64,000 nucleotides of DNA. Origin: Candidatus Tanganyikabacteria bacterium. GTDB lineage: Bacteria; Cyanobacteriota; Sericytochromatia; S15B-MN24; VGJW01. The stretch lies in assembly GCA_016867265.1 (NCBI GenBank), contig VGJW01000007.1, forward strand, positions 62,001-126,000, given 5' to 3'. Below, piece by piece: positions 8,383-17,793 of the stretch. Under the pieces are notes generated by a model. It worked only from the letters and a program-made list of their open reading frames with translations. It had not been told where the DNA came from and did no database searches. The position numbers and the translations under genes are program-made. How positions within the stretch are numbered: position 1 is the first letter of the stretch; every line of letters starts with the position of its first letter.

Positions 8383-10949
8383 AGAACCGAGGATGGCCCC
8401 AAGCCCTTGCCGTCTTGGCGGCTGGGCTGTCCGGGCTACCCGGCTACGCGCAGGACCTCGGCATCGAGGTCGTCGTCCCGGCTCCCTATGTGTGGCGGGG
8501 CGGGGCCGAGGCCATCGAATTCCGCTCGTGGCGTTGGCATCCCGTCGACGATCCGGGCCTCGCCCTTCCCGTTCCGCCAGCGCCCGAGGGACTGTCCCTG
8601 CCATCGGCCGCCCGTACCGGACAGCCCATCAATGACCTCAGGGGCTGGCGAACCCCCGGGCCCGCGGGCTGGATGCGCCTCGCCTTCATGGTCGAGCCTG
8701 CCGGCCTGGGCCAGGACACGATCCTTGCCCTGAAGGGCGTCGCGGCGGATGTCGACATCCACATCAACGGCCGCCTGATGTTGCAAGCGCACGGGGCCGT
8801 CGACCGACCCTGGGATCGCGTGCTCGAGGTCCCTGTCCCGGGCAGCCTGCTACGCGCAAAGGACAATGTCCTGGCGTTGCGCCTCGAGGCCTGGCCCGGC
8901 TTCCCGGGCATTGCCTTCGTCGGATTCCGGGGAGCCTTCGCTGCCCTGCGCCCGGAAGAACCCGTCGCGCCCGTCCGGGCGCCGGCCTGGATCGCGGACC
9001 CGGCAGGCCACCCGCAGGGGCTGCCCCCGCTCGAGCCCGGAACGGGCCGAACCGGCCGAAGGCTGCAGCGCCCCCTGCTGACTTGCGAGATGGACGTCGA
9101 TTCTTGGAAACCCCTCGTGGAGGTCGGCCAGGCCGGATGGTCGGGCAGGATCCGGGCCCCGGGCAAGCCGGTGGCCGAGACGGTCTTCGTGACGGCCCGC
9201 GGAAAGACGGGGCGGGTTCTGGAGCGACGGACGCCCGACGGCGCGGGGCTCTGGCGGGTCTACCAGCCACTGTTGGCGCCGGGCTGGGTCGTCGAGGCCC
9301 TGGACGCGCAGATTGTCCTCGAAGTAGCGGAAGTCGGCCGGTTCACGCGATGCGATTCCTGGGGCTGCATCCAGCTACCCTTGCCGGACGGACGGCCCGC
9401 CACCTCGCCGGGGGCCTCGCCGTGGATGTTGCTGGAAAGCAGGAGCACGAGCGTACCGCTGCTGCTGGCCAGTGACGACAGGCGTCCTTTCGAGGCCGGC
9501 ATCGCAACCCGAGACGGCACGATGTCGATTGCGCTGGAACCCGGGCAACATCTGCGCGTCCTGTGGCCCGAGGGAGCATGGGCGGCAACCGGGGCCCGTT
9601 CCGGAACGGGCCCCGACTCGGCGCGTCTCGCCCGTGCCCGTTTCTGGGCTTCAGCCGCCCTGCCATGGGCTTCCACGACCGTCGCCACGGGCTACACCGG
9701 CGACGGCCGCATGATGCTCGAGGACCGGTGGCGCCACCTGCCCTTCGGGTCCACGCCCGTAGCCGTACTGCCCCCGGCTCTGGGCCTGCGCGCGACCGGG
9801 AACGGTAACCCGGCGTGGGTGCGGACCGATGCCCCGGACCTCGACGTGACGACGCCTGAGGGGCCCCTGCTCGGGCTGGCGGGGGACCGCATCGCCTACG
9901 CCGTCCCCGCTCCCCGACGCCAGCCCGTGCGCCGCATCACCTCGTCGGACAACCCGGGGCCCTGGGCAGCGGGCGCCGTCGGCTACCTCGACCAAGCCGC
10001 CCGGGACGCCCTGGCATTGCCTTGGCTGGACACCGCGCTGCCCTTGACACCGAGCACCGCGCCCCGGGAAGCGCTGGCCCGGGTGTGGCGCGATCGCGCG
10101 TGGGAACGGACGCCCACGCTCGAGGGCAGCGGCGGCCTGCGCTGGCTCCAGGCCTGGCTGGATACCGACAGACAGCCCGTGGATGCCGTGCTCGAGACCG
10201 GACCCGTGCTGGATCGCACGGCCCGCATGACGGATGCGGGCGGCATGCGGGCCTTGGGTGCATCCGTCCTGCTCGCCCAAGTGACGGACAGCCTCGGTCG
10301 TCATCAGGACCCGGCCAGCCTGCTGATCCCCACGGGCGTGGAAGGCCGAGAGAAGCCCGATGGCGAACATGCCGTCGCGGCGTGGCTTGCCATGACCGGT
10401 TCCTGGCGTCTCGCCCCGGGCCGGGAGGAGCCACGCTGGAAGGCCCTGGCCGCCCGGCTCGGCCCCTTGGCCGCCGACCCCGGCGCACGAACCCGCTGGC
10501 GACGCTGCCTCGGCATCGTCGACCGGCTCCCGCCACCCACTCCCTCCGGTCGCGCCGAGACCCGCGAGGGTCAAGGCTGGCCTCTCACGCTGCCTCGTCC
10601 TGCCGAGGCAGCCTGGCTGAACCATCCGGACGTGGTGCCGGGTCTGCGCGAGGTGCGCGGCAAGGACGCGTGGCTGCTGGCCTCGGAGGGTGTCGAGGTG
10701 CTGGCAGGCCGACACCGGCCGGACGACCGGTCGCTGGAGCTGGCCCTTCGCCTGCGGCACAACGATCGCAGGGAACGACGCATCATCCTGCTGTTGCCGG
10801 AGGGAGCCGTGGATCTGGCCCGGGTCGAAGCCGATACCGGCCCGGGGCCCTCGGACGTCCGGATCAGGAAGACGGGCGGACGCCACGAGATCATCCTCGA
10901 GGGCACGCCTCCCGAGGGTCCGCTGACCCTGCGCTTCCGCTATGCTTAG
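8379..10949 (+). CDS. Exported 856-residue protein with a jelly-roll-like N-terminal module
   Basis: Starts with GTG overlapping the preceding stop. Residues 1-25 form a signal peptide ending GYAQ. Residues of about 80-200 read like a sugar-binding jelly roll, as found before glycoside hydrolase family 2 cores: WMRLAFMVEP, VDIHINGRLMLQAHG and DNVLALRLEAWPGFPG. The remainder is beta-rich with many Trp and Pro residues and no catalytic motif I recognise. It probably acts in the periplasm or at the surface. It may depend on the co-transcribed 588-residue cytoplasmic protein, but nothing in the sequence shows how. Confidence 0.7.
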   Translation: MKNRGWPQALAVLAAGLSGLPGYAQDLGIEVVVPAPYVWRGGAEAIEFRSWRWHPVDDPGLALPVPPAPEGLSLPSAARTGQPINDLRGWRTPGPAGWMRLAFMVEPAGLGQDTILALKGVAADVDIHINGRLMLQAHGAVDRPWDRVLEVPVPGSLLRAKDNVLALRLEAWPGFPGIAFVGFRGAFAALRPEEPVAPVRAPAWIADPAGHPQGLPPLEPGTGRTGRRLQRPLLTCEMDVDSWKPLVEVGQAGWSGRIRAPGKPVAETVFVTARGKTGRVLERRTPDGAGLWRVYQPLLAPGWVVEALDAQIVLEVAEVGRFTRCDSWGCIQLPLPDGRPATSPGASPWMLLESRSTSVPLLLASDDRRPFEAGIATRDGTMSIALEPGQHLRVLWPEGAWAATGARSGTGPDSARLARARFWASAALPWASTTVATGYTGDGRMMLEDRWRHLPFGSTPVAVLPPALGLRATGNGNPAWVRTDAPDLDVTTPEGPLLGLAGDRIAYAVPAPRRQPVRRITSSDNPGPWAAGAVGYLDQAARDALALPWLDTALPLTPSTAPREALARVWRDRAWERTPTLEGSGGLRWLQAWLDTDRQPVDAVLETGPVLDRTARMTDAGGMRALGASVLLAQVTDSLGRHQDPASLLIPTGVEGREKPDGEHAVAAWLAMTGSWRLAPGREEPRWKALAARLGPLAADPGARTRWRRCLGIVDRLPPPTPSGRAETREGQGWPLTLPRPAEAAWLNHPDVVPGLREVRGKDAWLLASEGVEVLAGRHRPDDRSLELALRLRHNDRRERRIILLLPEGAVDLARVEADTGPGPSDVRIRKTGGRHEIILEGTPPEGPLTLRFRYA

Positions 10950-10955
10950 GGGCTG

Positions 10956-12206
10956 ATGCTCAGGCCACCCTTCGTCCTGCGGGACGTCATCCACGCCACC
11001 ATCGACTTTCCCGCGGACGCCCTCGGGGCCGTCGCGCTCGACGTGCTGCAGACCCGCCCCTTCCAGCGCCTGCGACGCCTGCACCAGCTCGGCCTGTCCA
11101 AGCTGATCTTCCCGGGCGCCGAGCACTCGCGGTTTGCCCACAGCCTGGGGGCCTACCAGCTGGTCCGCAGGGCCATGGCGGAACTGGACGGCAGGCAGCT
11201 GATCCCCGACCTCACGCCCTTCGACCGCATGGCCCTCGGCCTCGCGGCCATGCTGCACGATCTGGGGCACGGGATCTTCTCGCACACGGCGGAACGCATC
11301 TGGGGCTTCCACCACGAAGCGGTCACGGACCGGCTGATCCTGGAACATCCTGACCTGCAGGCCGTCTGGGGCCGGCATGCCCAGGACGGAACGGCTCTGG
11401 CGCGGCGTATCGTGGCCATACGGGACGGTGGCGCGCTGGTCCCCGAGGATGCGTGGATGCACGACCTCGTCTCGAGCCAGGCGGACGTGGATCGCCTCGA
11501 CTACCTGCTGCGCGACGCTTACATGACAGGCGTCCGCTACGCCGGCTTCGACCTGGACTGGCTGATGCGGCACCTGACCCGGGCCGAGTGGCGTGGCCGC
11601 AGCCGGATCGCGTTCGAGGACAAGGCTGTCGATGCGCTGGGCCAAGTACTGATGAGCCGCCTGCACATGTACAAGAACGTCTACGAGCACCGGACGGCCC
11701 GCATCTATGACGCCATGCTCCACGGCCTGATGCTGCGGCTCGGAAACTTGCCCCGCCCTGCACTCGACGCCGTGGGCCTGGGCTGGCTCGTGGCCCCGAT
11801 GGGTGAGGACCTGGAGGCCTTTGTCGCGCGGGATGACTATGCCATGTGGGAAGCGCTGAAACTGCTGGCCCAGGCCGACATACCCGATCCCATCGTCCGG
11901 GAACTGGCTGCCGACCTGCTGAGCGACCAACGCTGGGACGGCGACCTGCACGAGGTCCCCCTCGAACCGGCCAGGTGGCAAGGGGATGTCTTCCGTGCGC
12001 CCTATGCCCGCGGCCGTCTCTACGTGGCCGACTCCGAGGCCCAGATCCTGCTCCGGACGAAGCACGGCATCCAGCCGCTCTCCGAGGACCCCCGCGGCCT
12101 GCGCCTGCAGTACGCGGAGAGCCCGGCGATGCTGGAGATCGGGCGGCCGGCCCGCCATCCGTGGTACGCTATGGCTCCCGCCCGAAACGACAGCGTCGCC
12201 CCATGA
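10956..12206 (+). CDS. HD-domain phosphohydrolase (dGTPase/SAMHD1-like)
   Basis: A 416-residue metal-dependent HD phosphohydrolase. Family marks are [31 protein letters not shown] (first His), the HD doublet in [13 protein letters not shown], and the later Asp in [19 protein letters not shown]. The arrangement matches SAMHD1/dGTPase-related enzymes that remove triphosphate from dNTPs, but substrate cannot be assigned from sequence. No signal peptide. It begins seven bases after the exported protein and its stop overlaps the start of lipA. Confidence 0.88.
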   Translation: MLRPPFVLRDVIHATIDFPADALGAVALDVLQTRPFQRLRRLHQLGLSKLIFPGAEHSRFAHSLGAYQLVRRAMAELDGRQLIPDLTPFDRMALGLAAMLHDLGHGIFSHTAERIWGFHHEAVTDRLILEHPDLQAVWGRHAQDGTALARRIVAIRDGGALVPEDAWMHDLVSSQADVDRLDYLLRDAYMTGVRYAGFDLDWLMRHLTRAEWRGRSRIAFEDKAVDALGQVLMSRLHMYKNVYEHRTARIYDAMLHGLMLRLGNLPRPALDAVGLGWLVAPMGEDLEAFVARDDYAMWEALKLLAQADIPDPIVRELAADLLSDQRWDGDLHEVPLEPARWQGDVFRAPYARGRLYVADSEAQILLRTKHGIQPLSEDPRGLRLQYAESPAMLEIGRPARHPWYAMAPARNDSVAP

Positions 12207-13132
12207 ATCAGCGTCAACCCAAGCCCGAGTGGCTCAAGGTGCGGGCCCCGGGAGGGGAACGCTACCTTCATCTGAAGCGCAAGGCCCGCGAACTGGGTCT
12301 CGCGACCGTTTGCGAAGAAGCCCGCTGCCCGAACATCGGGGAGTGCTGGGGTGGCGGCACGGCCACCTTCATGCTGATGGGCGACACCTGCACGCGGGGC
12401 TGTCGCTTCTGCCACGTCAAGACAGGGCGACCGGGCGCGCTGGATCCGGACGAGCCGACCAAGGTCGCCGGTCTGATTGCCGAGACCGGACTTGACTACA
12501 TCGTGTTGACCAGCGTCGACCGGGACGATCTGCCCGATGGCGGCGCGGGTCACTTCGCCGCAACCGTGCGCGCCCTCAAGGATCGGGCTCCCGAGCTCTT
12601 GGTCGAAGTCCTCATTCCGGACTTCCGTGCCGTCGAGGCCGATCTCGCCACGATCGTGGCGTCCGGACCGGATGTCGTGGCGCACAACGTCGAGACCGTC
12701 CGGCGCCTGACGCCGGGCGTACGCGACAGGCGGGCCACTTACGATCAGAGCCTCGTCGTCCTGGCGCGCCTGAAGGCCTTGGGTGCACGCTTCACCAAGA
12801 CGTCCCTGATGCTCGGCCTCGGCGAGACCCGAGCCGAGGTGGCCGAGGCGCTCGCCGACATGCGCCGACATGGCTGCGACATCGTCACCTTCGGCCAATA
12901 CCTGCAGCCCAGCCCCAAGCACCTGGCCGTGCAGGAGTTCATTTCGCCCGCCGCCTTCCGGGACTATCAGGAGATGGCCGAAGGCATGGGTTTCATGTAC
13001 GTGGCGTCCGGCCCCCTCGTGCGCAGCTCCTACCGCGCAGGCGAACTCTTCCTGAAGGGCGCCATCGCCGAGGGTGCCGCCGGCATGGCTCCCGTTTTCA
13101 CCCCCCTACCGATGCTGGAGCAGGGCGCCTGA
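12203..13132 (+). CDS. lipA: Lipoyl synthase
   Basis: A 309-residue radical-SAM enzyme that inserts two sulfurs into octanoyl groups on lipoyl domains. Both clusters are visible: the auxiliary cluster cysteines in [12 protein letters not shown], and the SAM cluster in [10 protein letters not shown]. The C-terminal RSSYRAG holds the conserved serine ligand of the auxiliary cluster. The start overlaps the HD-protein stop, and the stop overlaps the E1alpha start. Its position at the head of the 2-oxoacid dehydrogenase operon fits the need to lipoylate the E2 encoded just downstream. Confidence 0.97.
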   Translation: MNQRQPKPEWLKVRAPGGERYLHLKRKARELGLATVCEEARCPNIGECWGGGTATFMLMGDTCTRGCRFCHVKTGRPGALDPDEPTKVAGLIAETGLDYIVLTSVDRDDLPDGGAGHFAATVRALKDRAPELLVEVLIPDFRAVEADLATIVASGPDVVAHNVETVRRLTPGVRDRRATYDQSLVVLARLKALGARFTKTSLMLGLGETRAEVAEALADMRRHGCDIVTFGQYLQPSPKHLAVQEFISPAAFRDYQEMAEGMGFMYVASGPLVRSSYRAGELFLKGAIAEGAAGMAPVFTPLPMLEQGA

Positions 13133-14100
13133 TGACACCCGAAATCCACACGCCCCAAGGCCTGCCGGAGGTCCGCCGCGTGCTTGGCCCCGGCAACGAG
13201 GCCCCGTCCGTGGCCGCGCTGCCCAAGGATGACCTGCTGGACATGCTGGGTGTCATGATCCGGGCACGAGTGCTCGACGGCCGCTTGCGGCAGGCGCACC
13301 GCCAAGGACGTATCGCCTTCCACCTGCCCCAGGGCGGTGCCGAAACCGTGTCCGCTGCCTTGGCGCTCGGACTTGCTGACCAGGACTGGCTCTTCCCGGG
13401 CAGCCGCGACTTGGCTGCATTGCTGCAGCGGGGCGTGCCAGCAGAGGACATCGCCCACGCCGCCTACGCGAACGCGGCCTCGTGCAGCAAGGGCCGGGCG
13501 CTGCCCATCTTCTTCAGTGACAAGGCCCGCCGGATCGCCCCGACGGGCGCGACCGGCGCGACCCACCTCGTCCACGCGGTAGGCGCGGCTTGGGCGGCCC
13601 GCTTGCAAGGCCTGCCCGGCATCGCCGTGGCTGCCTTTGCGGATGGTGCGCTCGCTTCAGGCGAACTTCATGCCGCCTTCAACATCGCCAGCGTGCAGCG
13701 CTGCGGCGTCGTGTTCGTCTGCCACAACCGTACAGGCCTTCCCTTGGGTGACCTTGGTTCGGGATACGCGTTCCCGACCCATACCGTCGACGCCTCGGAT
13801 GCCTTGGCCCTGCGCGAGGCACTGGCGATGGCGGTGGACCGTGCACGCGAGGGCCGCGGCCCGAGCCTGGTGGATGCCGTCTACCCCATGCCCGTGACGA
13901 CGGCAGCAGGAACCGAACCCGCCCCGGACGGCCTCGTCCGGTTGCGCCGCCACCTCGAGGGCCTGGGCCTGTGGACCGCGGCCCGCGATCAGCAGTGCCA
14001 CGCCGAGGCCCTTGCCGCGGCGGAAACCGCGCTTGCCGCTGCGGCCGCCGTTCCGGCACCCGACCCCGCGACGTTGTTGACCGACCTGCCCGGAGCCTGA
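13132..14100 (+). CDS. bkdA: 2-oxoacid dehydrogenase E1 alpha subunit (branched-chain type)
   Basis: A 322-residue thiamine-diphosphate enzyme subunit that decarboxylates the 2-oxoacid with the E1beta partner. It shows RQAHRQGRIAFHLPQGGAE, the HLVHAVGAAWA cofactor segment and a ThDP/Mg motif read as FADGALASGELHAAFN, with Ala where the first Gly of the usual GDG/GEG is expected. It is about 40 residues shorter than most E1alpha chains, and the N-terminal part is reduced. Its neighbours and the E1beta sequence favour the branched-chain 2-oxoacid complex over pyruvate dehydrogenase. Confidence 0.88.
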   Translation: MTPEIHTPQGLPEVRRVLGPGNEAPSVAALPKDDLLDMLGVMIRARVLDGRLRQAHRQGRIAFHLPQGGAETVSAALALGLADQDWLFPGSRDLAALLQRGVPAEDIAHAAYANAASCSKGRALPIFFSDKARRIAPTGATGATHLVHAVGAAWAARLQGLPGIAVAAFADGALASGELHAAFNIASVQRCGVVFVCHNRTGLPLGDLGSGYAFPTHTVDASDALALREALAMAVDRAREGRGPSLVDAVYPMPVTTAAGTEPAPDGLVRLRRHLEGLGLWTAARDQQCHAEALAAAETALAAAAAVPAPDPATLLTDLPGA

Positions 14101-14103
14101 GCC

Positions 14104-15078
14104 ATGCCCACGCTAAACCTGCTGCAATCCATCGGCGACGCCCTCGACACGGCCATGGCGGCAGACGATCGCATCGTCGTCATGGGAGAGGATGTCGGCG
14201 CCTTCGGCGGCGTTTTCCGGGCGACGAGCGGCCTGCACCAGAAGTACGGTGAGGATCGCGTTATCGATACCCCGCTGACGGAAGCGGGCATCCTCGGGGC
14301 CGCCATCGGCATGGCCCTCAACGGCCTGCGGCCCGTGCCCGAGATCCAGTTCGCCGACTTCGTCTACCCGGCCTTCGACCAGATCGTCAACGAGTTGGCC
14401 AAGTACCGCTACCGCTCGGCGGGCCAGTACCCTTGCCCCGTGGTCGTACGCATGCCCTTCGGCGGCGGCATCAAGGGCGGCCATTATCACAGCCAGAGCC
14501 CCGAGGCATACTTCTGCCACACGCCCGGCCTCAAGGTCGTCGTGCCCAGCACGCCCGAGGACGCCAAGGGCCTGCTGCTCGCGGCACTTGCCCAAGACGA
14601 CCCCGTCATTTTCATGGAGCCCAAGCGGATGTACCGTGCGGCCCGTGGCGAGGTCCCCGAGGGTGCTTTCCAGGTGCCGATCGGCAAGGCCAAGGTCGTT
14701 CGCGCAGGCGATCATGCGACTGTCCTGTCGTGGGGCGCGATGGTCCACACCGCCATCGAGGCCGCGGATATCCTCGCAACCGAGGGCGTCACGGTCGACC
14801 TGCTGGATCTGCGGACGCTGCTTCCGCTTGACCTCGAAGCCATCCTTGCTTCGGTCACCAAGACCGGGCGCTTGGTCATCGTCCATGAAGCGCCGCGCAC
14901 AGGCGGGTTCGCGGGCGAGATTGCCGCGCTCGTGGCCGAACACGCACTGACCTCGATGGAAGCACCGATCCTCCGGGTCACCGGCTACGACACCCCGTTC
15001 CCGTATGCCCTCGAGCACCACTACCTGCCCGATGCCGCGCGCATCGCCCAAGCCGTCCGCCAGACGGTGGCGTTTTAG
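14104..15078 (+). CDS. bkdB: 2-oxoacid dehydrogenase E1 beta subunit (branched-chain type)
   Basis: A 324-residue transketolase-like subunit. Family marks are VVMGEDVGAFGGVFRAT, VIDTPLTEAGILGAAIGMAL, EIQFADFVYPAFDQIVNE, the GGHYHSQSPEAYF segment (active-site His region) and IVHEAPRTGGFAGEIAA. The segments are close to 2-oxoisovalerate dehydrogenase beta chains as I know them, so oxidative decarboxylation of Val, Leu and Ile oxoacids to branched acyl-CoA primers is the likely role. It starts three bases after E1alpha. Confidence 0.94.
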   Translation: MPTLNLLQSIGDALDTAMAADDRIVVMGEDVGAFGGVFRATSGLHQKYGEDRVIDTPLTEAGILGAAIGMALNGLRPVPEIQFADFVYPAFDQIVNELAKYRYRSAGQYPCPVVVRMPFGGGIKGGHYHSQSPEAYFCHTPGLKVVVPSTPEDAKGLLLAALAQDDPVIFMEPKRMYRAARGEVPEGAFQVPIGKAKVVRAGDHATVLSWGAMVHTAIEAADILATEGVTVDLLDLRTLLPLDLEAILASVTKTGRLVIVHEAPRTGGFAGEIAALVAEHALTSMEAPILRVTGYDTPFPYALEHHYLPDAARIAQAVRQTVAF

Positions 15079-15102
15079 GCCCCAAGGAGACCCGAGACAC
15101 CC

Positions 15103-16506
15103 ATGTCCGACGATCGCATTTACGACTTCGCCCTGCCGGATCTCGGCGAGGGCGTCATCGAGGGTGAACTGGTCAAGTTCCTGGTCAACGAAGGTGATCA
15201 GATCGAGGCCGACCAACCCTTGCTGCAGATCATGACCGACAAAGCCACGGTCGAGATTCCTTCCCCGCGCAAGGCCCGCGTCGTCTCCATCCGGGCCGAG
15301 GAAGGCCAGATCGTCCCGGTTGGCTCGGTGATGGTGACCTTGGAGCTCGCCGAAGGCGAGACCCGGCCCATCACGATGCACCATGCCCCCCCGCCGGGTA
15401 ACTCGGCTGCAGCTGCACCTGCACCCTCGCCGGTAGCGGCAACTCCGGAGCCCAAGGCGCCCGAGCCCCTGCCGCCTGCACCTGCAACGGCCCCGCCCGC
15501 GCCGGCCCCGATGCCGATTCCGGCCGTGGCGGCCAGCCTTGCGGCCGTCGCCGTGCCGTCTACTAACGGCAAAGTCCTGGCGGCTCCCGCCACACGGCAA
15601 CTCGCCCGGACGATGGGCGTCGACATCGCCACCATCCCCGGCAGTGGCCCTGCGGGACGCATCACCCGCGAGGACATTCTTTCGGCGGGCGGCGCGGCTG
15701 CCCCGGCTGCCGCACCTGCCGTCTCGGGCGCTGTTGCGGCGGCACCGTCGGTACCTGCGGCTGCTGCCGCCAAGGCCGGACTCGCGCCGGTCGCCTCGTG
15801 GGATGGAGACGAGCGCCGTCCCCTTCGCGGACTGCGCCGCAAGATCGCCGAGAAGATGGTCCAGAGCGCCTTCACGGCACCGCACGTCACGCACTTCGAC
15901 GAGGTCGACATGACGGCCCTCGTGGCGCTGCGTGCACGCCTGAAGCCGCTCGCCGACGGACGTGGCGTCAAGCTGTCCTACATGCCGTTCATCATCAAGG
16001 CCGCCATCGCGACTTGCCGCAAACTGCCTTTCTTCAACGCGCACTTCGATGACGCCACTCAGGAACTGGTCCTGCGCAAGCCCTTCCACATCGGCTTTGC
16101 GGCCCAGACCGACAACGGCCTGATGGTTCCCGTCGTCCGTGATGCCCAGAACAAGAGCCTGCTCGACCTGGCCGAGAGCATCCAGACCATTGCCGGCCGT
16201 GCCCGCGAAGGCAAGGCCACGATGGACGAGTTGTCGGGCAGCACGCTGACGATCTCGAACGTGGGCAGCCTCGGGGGCCTGTTCGCCACGCCCATCATCA
16301 ACTACCCCGAAGTCGCCATTCTGGGGGTCAACAAGATCCAGAAGCGCCCCGTCGTCCGGGATGGTGCGGTGGTGGTGCGGGACATGATGTACCTCGGACT
16401 TTCCTTCGACCATCGCGTCATCGATGGCGCGGACGCCGTGGCCTTCGTCAACCAGATGATCACCTACCTCGAACAGCCGGACCTGCTCTTCGTGGACATG
16501 GTCTGA
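15103..16506 (+). CDS. bkdC: 2-oxoacid dehydrogenase E2 (dihydrolipoyl acyltransferase)
   Basis: A 467-residue core subunit. It has one N-terminal lipoyl domain with the lipoylated Lys in IMTDKATVEIPSP, then a long Ala/Pro linker, an E3-binding domain (ATRQLARTMGVDIATIPGSG), a second Ala/Pro linker and the catalytic domain. That domain ends in SFDHRVIDGADAVAFVNQM, the HxxxDG active-site motif. AAGGAG lies 13 bases before the start, a rather long spacing. It transfers the acyl group from E1 to CoA and forms the scaffold of the complex. Confidence 0.96.
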   Translation: MSDDRIYDFALPDLGEGVIEGELVKFLVNEGDQIEADQPLLQIMTDKATVEIPSPRKARVVSIRAEEGQIVPVGSVMVTLELAEGETRPITMHHAPPPGNSAAAAPAPSPVAATPEPKAPEPLPPAPATAPPAPAPMPIPAVAASLAAVAVPSTNGKVLAAPATRQLARTMGVDIATIPGSGPAGRITREDILSAGGAAAPAAAPAVSGAVAAAPSVPAAAAAKAGLAPVASWDGDERRPLRGLRRKIAEKMVQSAFTAPHVTHFDEVDMTALVALRARLKPLADGRGVKLSYMPFIIKAAIATCRKLPFFNAHFDDATQELVLRKPFHIGFAAQTDNGLMVPVVRDAQNKSLLDLAESIQTIAGRAREGKATMDELSGSTLTISNVGSLGGLFATPIINYPEVAILGVNKIQKRPVVRDGAVVVRDMMYLGLSFDHRVIDGADAVAFVNQMITYLEQPDLLFVDMV

Positions 16507-16520
16507 CGGAAGGACGACGC

Positions 16521-17144
16521 ATGCGGTCGCACACCTTCGCCTCGGCGCTTGTCGCCGGCGCCTTGCTGGTGGCTGGCCGCGCCCTTGCGGCCGTGAGCGT
16601 CCCGCTGCCTGCGGCCGCAAGCGTGTCCCATCCGCTGGCCCGCAGCGTGACGCTTGCGCCCCTCCTCGATCGGACAGGATTGCCCGAGGTCGAGGTCTGG
16701 GCCCGCCAGACCCAGGACCTGCTGGCCCCGGACACCTTGCCTCTCCGCACAATCGGCCCCGCCGAAGCCACGGCCATGACCCGCGCGGCCAAGCTGGCCG
16801 ATTGGGACGTGCGTTGGCAGTCGACCCCGGTCCGTCCGGATGTCCCGGCGTTCCGGGCCCTGATCCGGGAACTCGGGCTCGCGACGGGCACGGACCAGAT
16901 CCTCGTCCAGGAACTCATCGGCCTTGCCCGGGTCCCCAACCCCGAAACCGGCCGGGACACGGACTTGGACGTGGCCTTCCGCCAAACCCTGCTCGAGAGT
17001 CGGACAGGGGCACTCGTCTGGCAAGGGAGCTCATCCTTCGCCATGCCCGTCCTTGAAGCCGAGGCCGAGCCCGCCGTGCGCAGGGCCCTGCTGGAAACGA
17101 TGAAGGCATCCCTCGGCGACTGCCCGTGGAGAACCGTGCGATGA
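16521..17144 (+). CDS. Exported protein of unknown function inside the bkd operon
   Basis: A 207-residue protein with a Sec signal peptide (MRSHTFASALVAGALLVAGRALA). The start is set by GGAAGGA six bases upstream. The mature part contains a segment (LAPLLDRTGLPEVEVWARQ to LLESRTGALVWQG) that resembles periplasmic envelope proteins related to GNA1162/CsgG-type folds, but the match is by general pattern only. Its stop overlaps the start of the lipoprotein that follows. It sits between E2 and E3 genes with no obvious metabolic link. Confidence 0.65.
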   Translation: MRSHTFASALVAGALLVAGRALAAVSVPLPAAASVSHPLARSVTLAPLLDRTGLPEVEVWARQTQDLLAPDTLPLRTIGPAEATAMTRAAKLADWDVRWQSTPVRPDVPAFRALIRELGLATGTDQILVQELIGLARVPNPETGRDTDLDVAFRQTLLESRTGALVWQGSSSFAMPVLEAEAEPAVRRALLETMKASLGDCPWRTVR

Positions 17145-17773
17145 CAAGGCTCCCGTTCGTCCACTGCGTTGTCGCCGCCCTGGCGCTCGCGGGCTGCTTC
17201 GGCCGACAGGCCGCCGTCAAGCCCGAGCGCGCGGACGGCACCGTGGAGGCCGTGACGGCGGACCGCCCCGTGGCGCTGCGGCGCGTGGCCGTGTTGCCCA
17301 TCCTGAACCGCACGGACGAACCTGAAGCCCCGGTGCGCCTCGCCGAAGAGATGGGTCGCCAGCTGGCCGATATCAAGGACCTCAAGCTGGTCGGTCCGGA
17401 AACGGCCCGCAAACAGCTGGCCCCGATGTACGAGACGGGCATGATTGGGCGCTTCGTGTCCGACCTCGACGAGGATCGCCGGACCTCGCCCGACCTTGCC
17501 CGCCTGGTGGGTGCCGGGCTGGGCGTTGACGGCGTGCTGGTCACGACCGTAACGCTCTACCAGCAGTACACCGACCGATTCCCGGATGGCACCCCCGCCG
17601 AGGTGGCCACGACCATCGTGGCCGTGCAGGCTGCCGTCGTCGATACCTTGACCGGGCGCACCGCCTGGAGCAACGCCGTGCTCGAACGCGCCCGCGGCGG
17701 CCGGGACTATCCTCCCTATGACCGGACGGTGGCGACGGCCGTCCGCAACCTGCTGGCCACCTGGCCGCGCTGA
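17141..17773 (+). CDS. Lipoprotein, CsgG/GNA1162-like pattern
   Basis: A 210-residue lipoprotein: the start at 17141 overlaps the previous stop and gives a short signal peptide ending in the lipobox LAGC. The mature part has VAVLPILNRTDEPEAPVRLAEEM, LVGPETARKQL, LGVDGVLVTTVTLYQQY and a closing TAWSNAVLE. This order is typical of periplasmic lipoproteins of the CsgG/GNA1162/LptE-like class that assemble at the outer membrane. The GTG at 17126 would extend the N-terminus and spoil the signal peptide. It likely forms a pair with the preceding exported protein. Confidence 0.7.
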   Translation: MTRLPFVHCVVAALALAGCFGRQAAVKPERADGTVEAVTADRPVALRRVAVLPILNRTDEPEAPVRLAEEMGRQLADIKDLKLVGPETARKQLAPMYETGMIGRFVSDLDEDRRTSPDLARLVGAGLGVDGVLVTTVTLYQQYTDRFPDGTPAEVATTIVAVQAAVVDTLTGRTAWSNAVLERARGGRDYPPYDRTVATAVRNLLATWPR

Positions 17774-17793
17774 TCCGGATCAGGAGTTTCCCC

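Noticed and set aside
9651-12158. 835-residue minus-strand frame opposite the exported protein and HD hydrolase
   Set aside because: Shadow frame caused by high GC; the plus strand has the HD motifs.
14113-16752. 879-residue minus-strand frame opposite the E1beta/E2 genes
   Set aside because: Composition mirrors the Ala/Pro linkers of E2 on the opposite strand; no recognisable protein.
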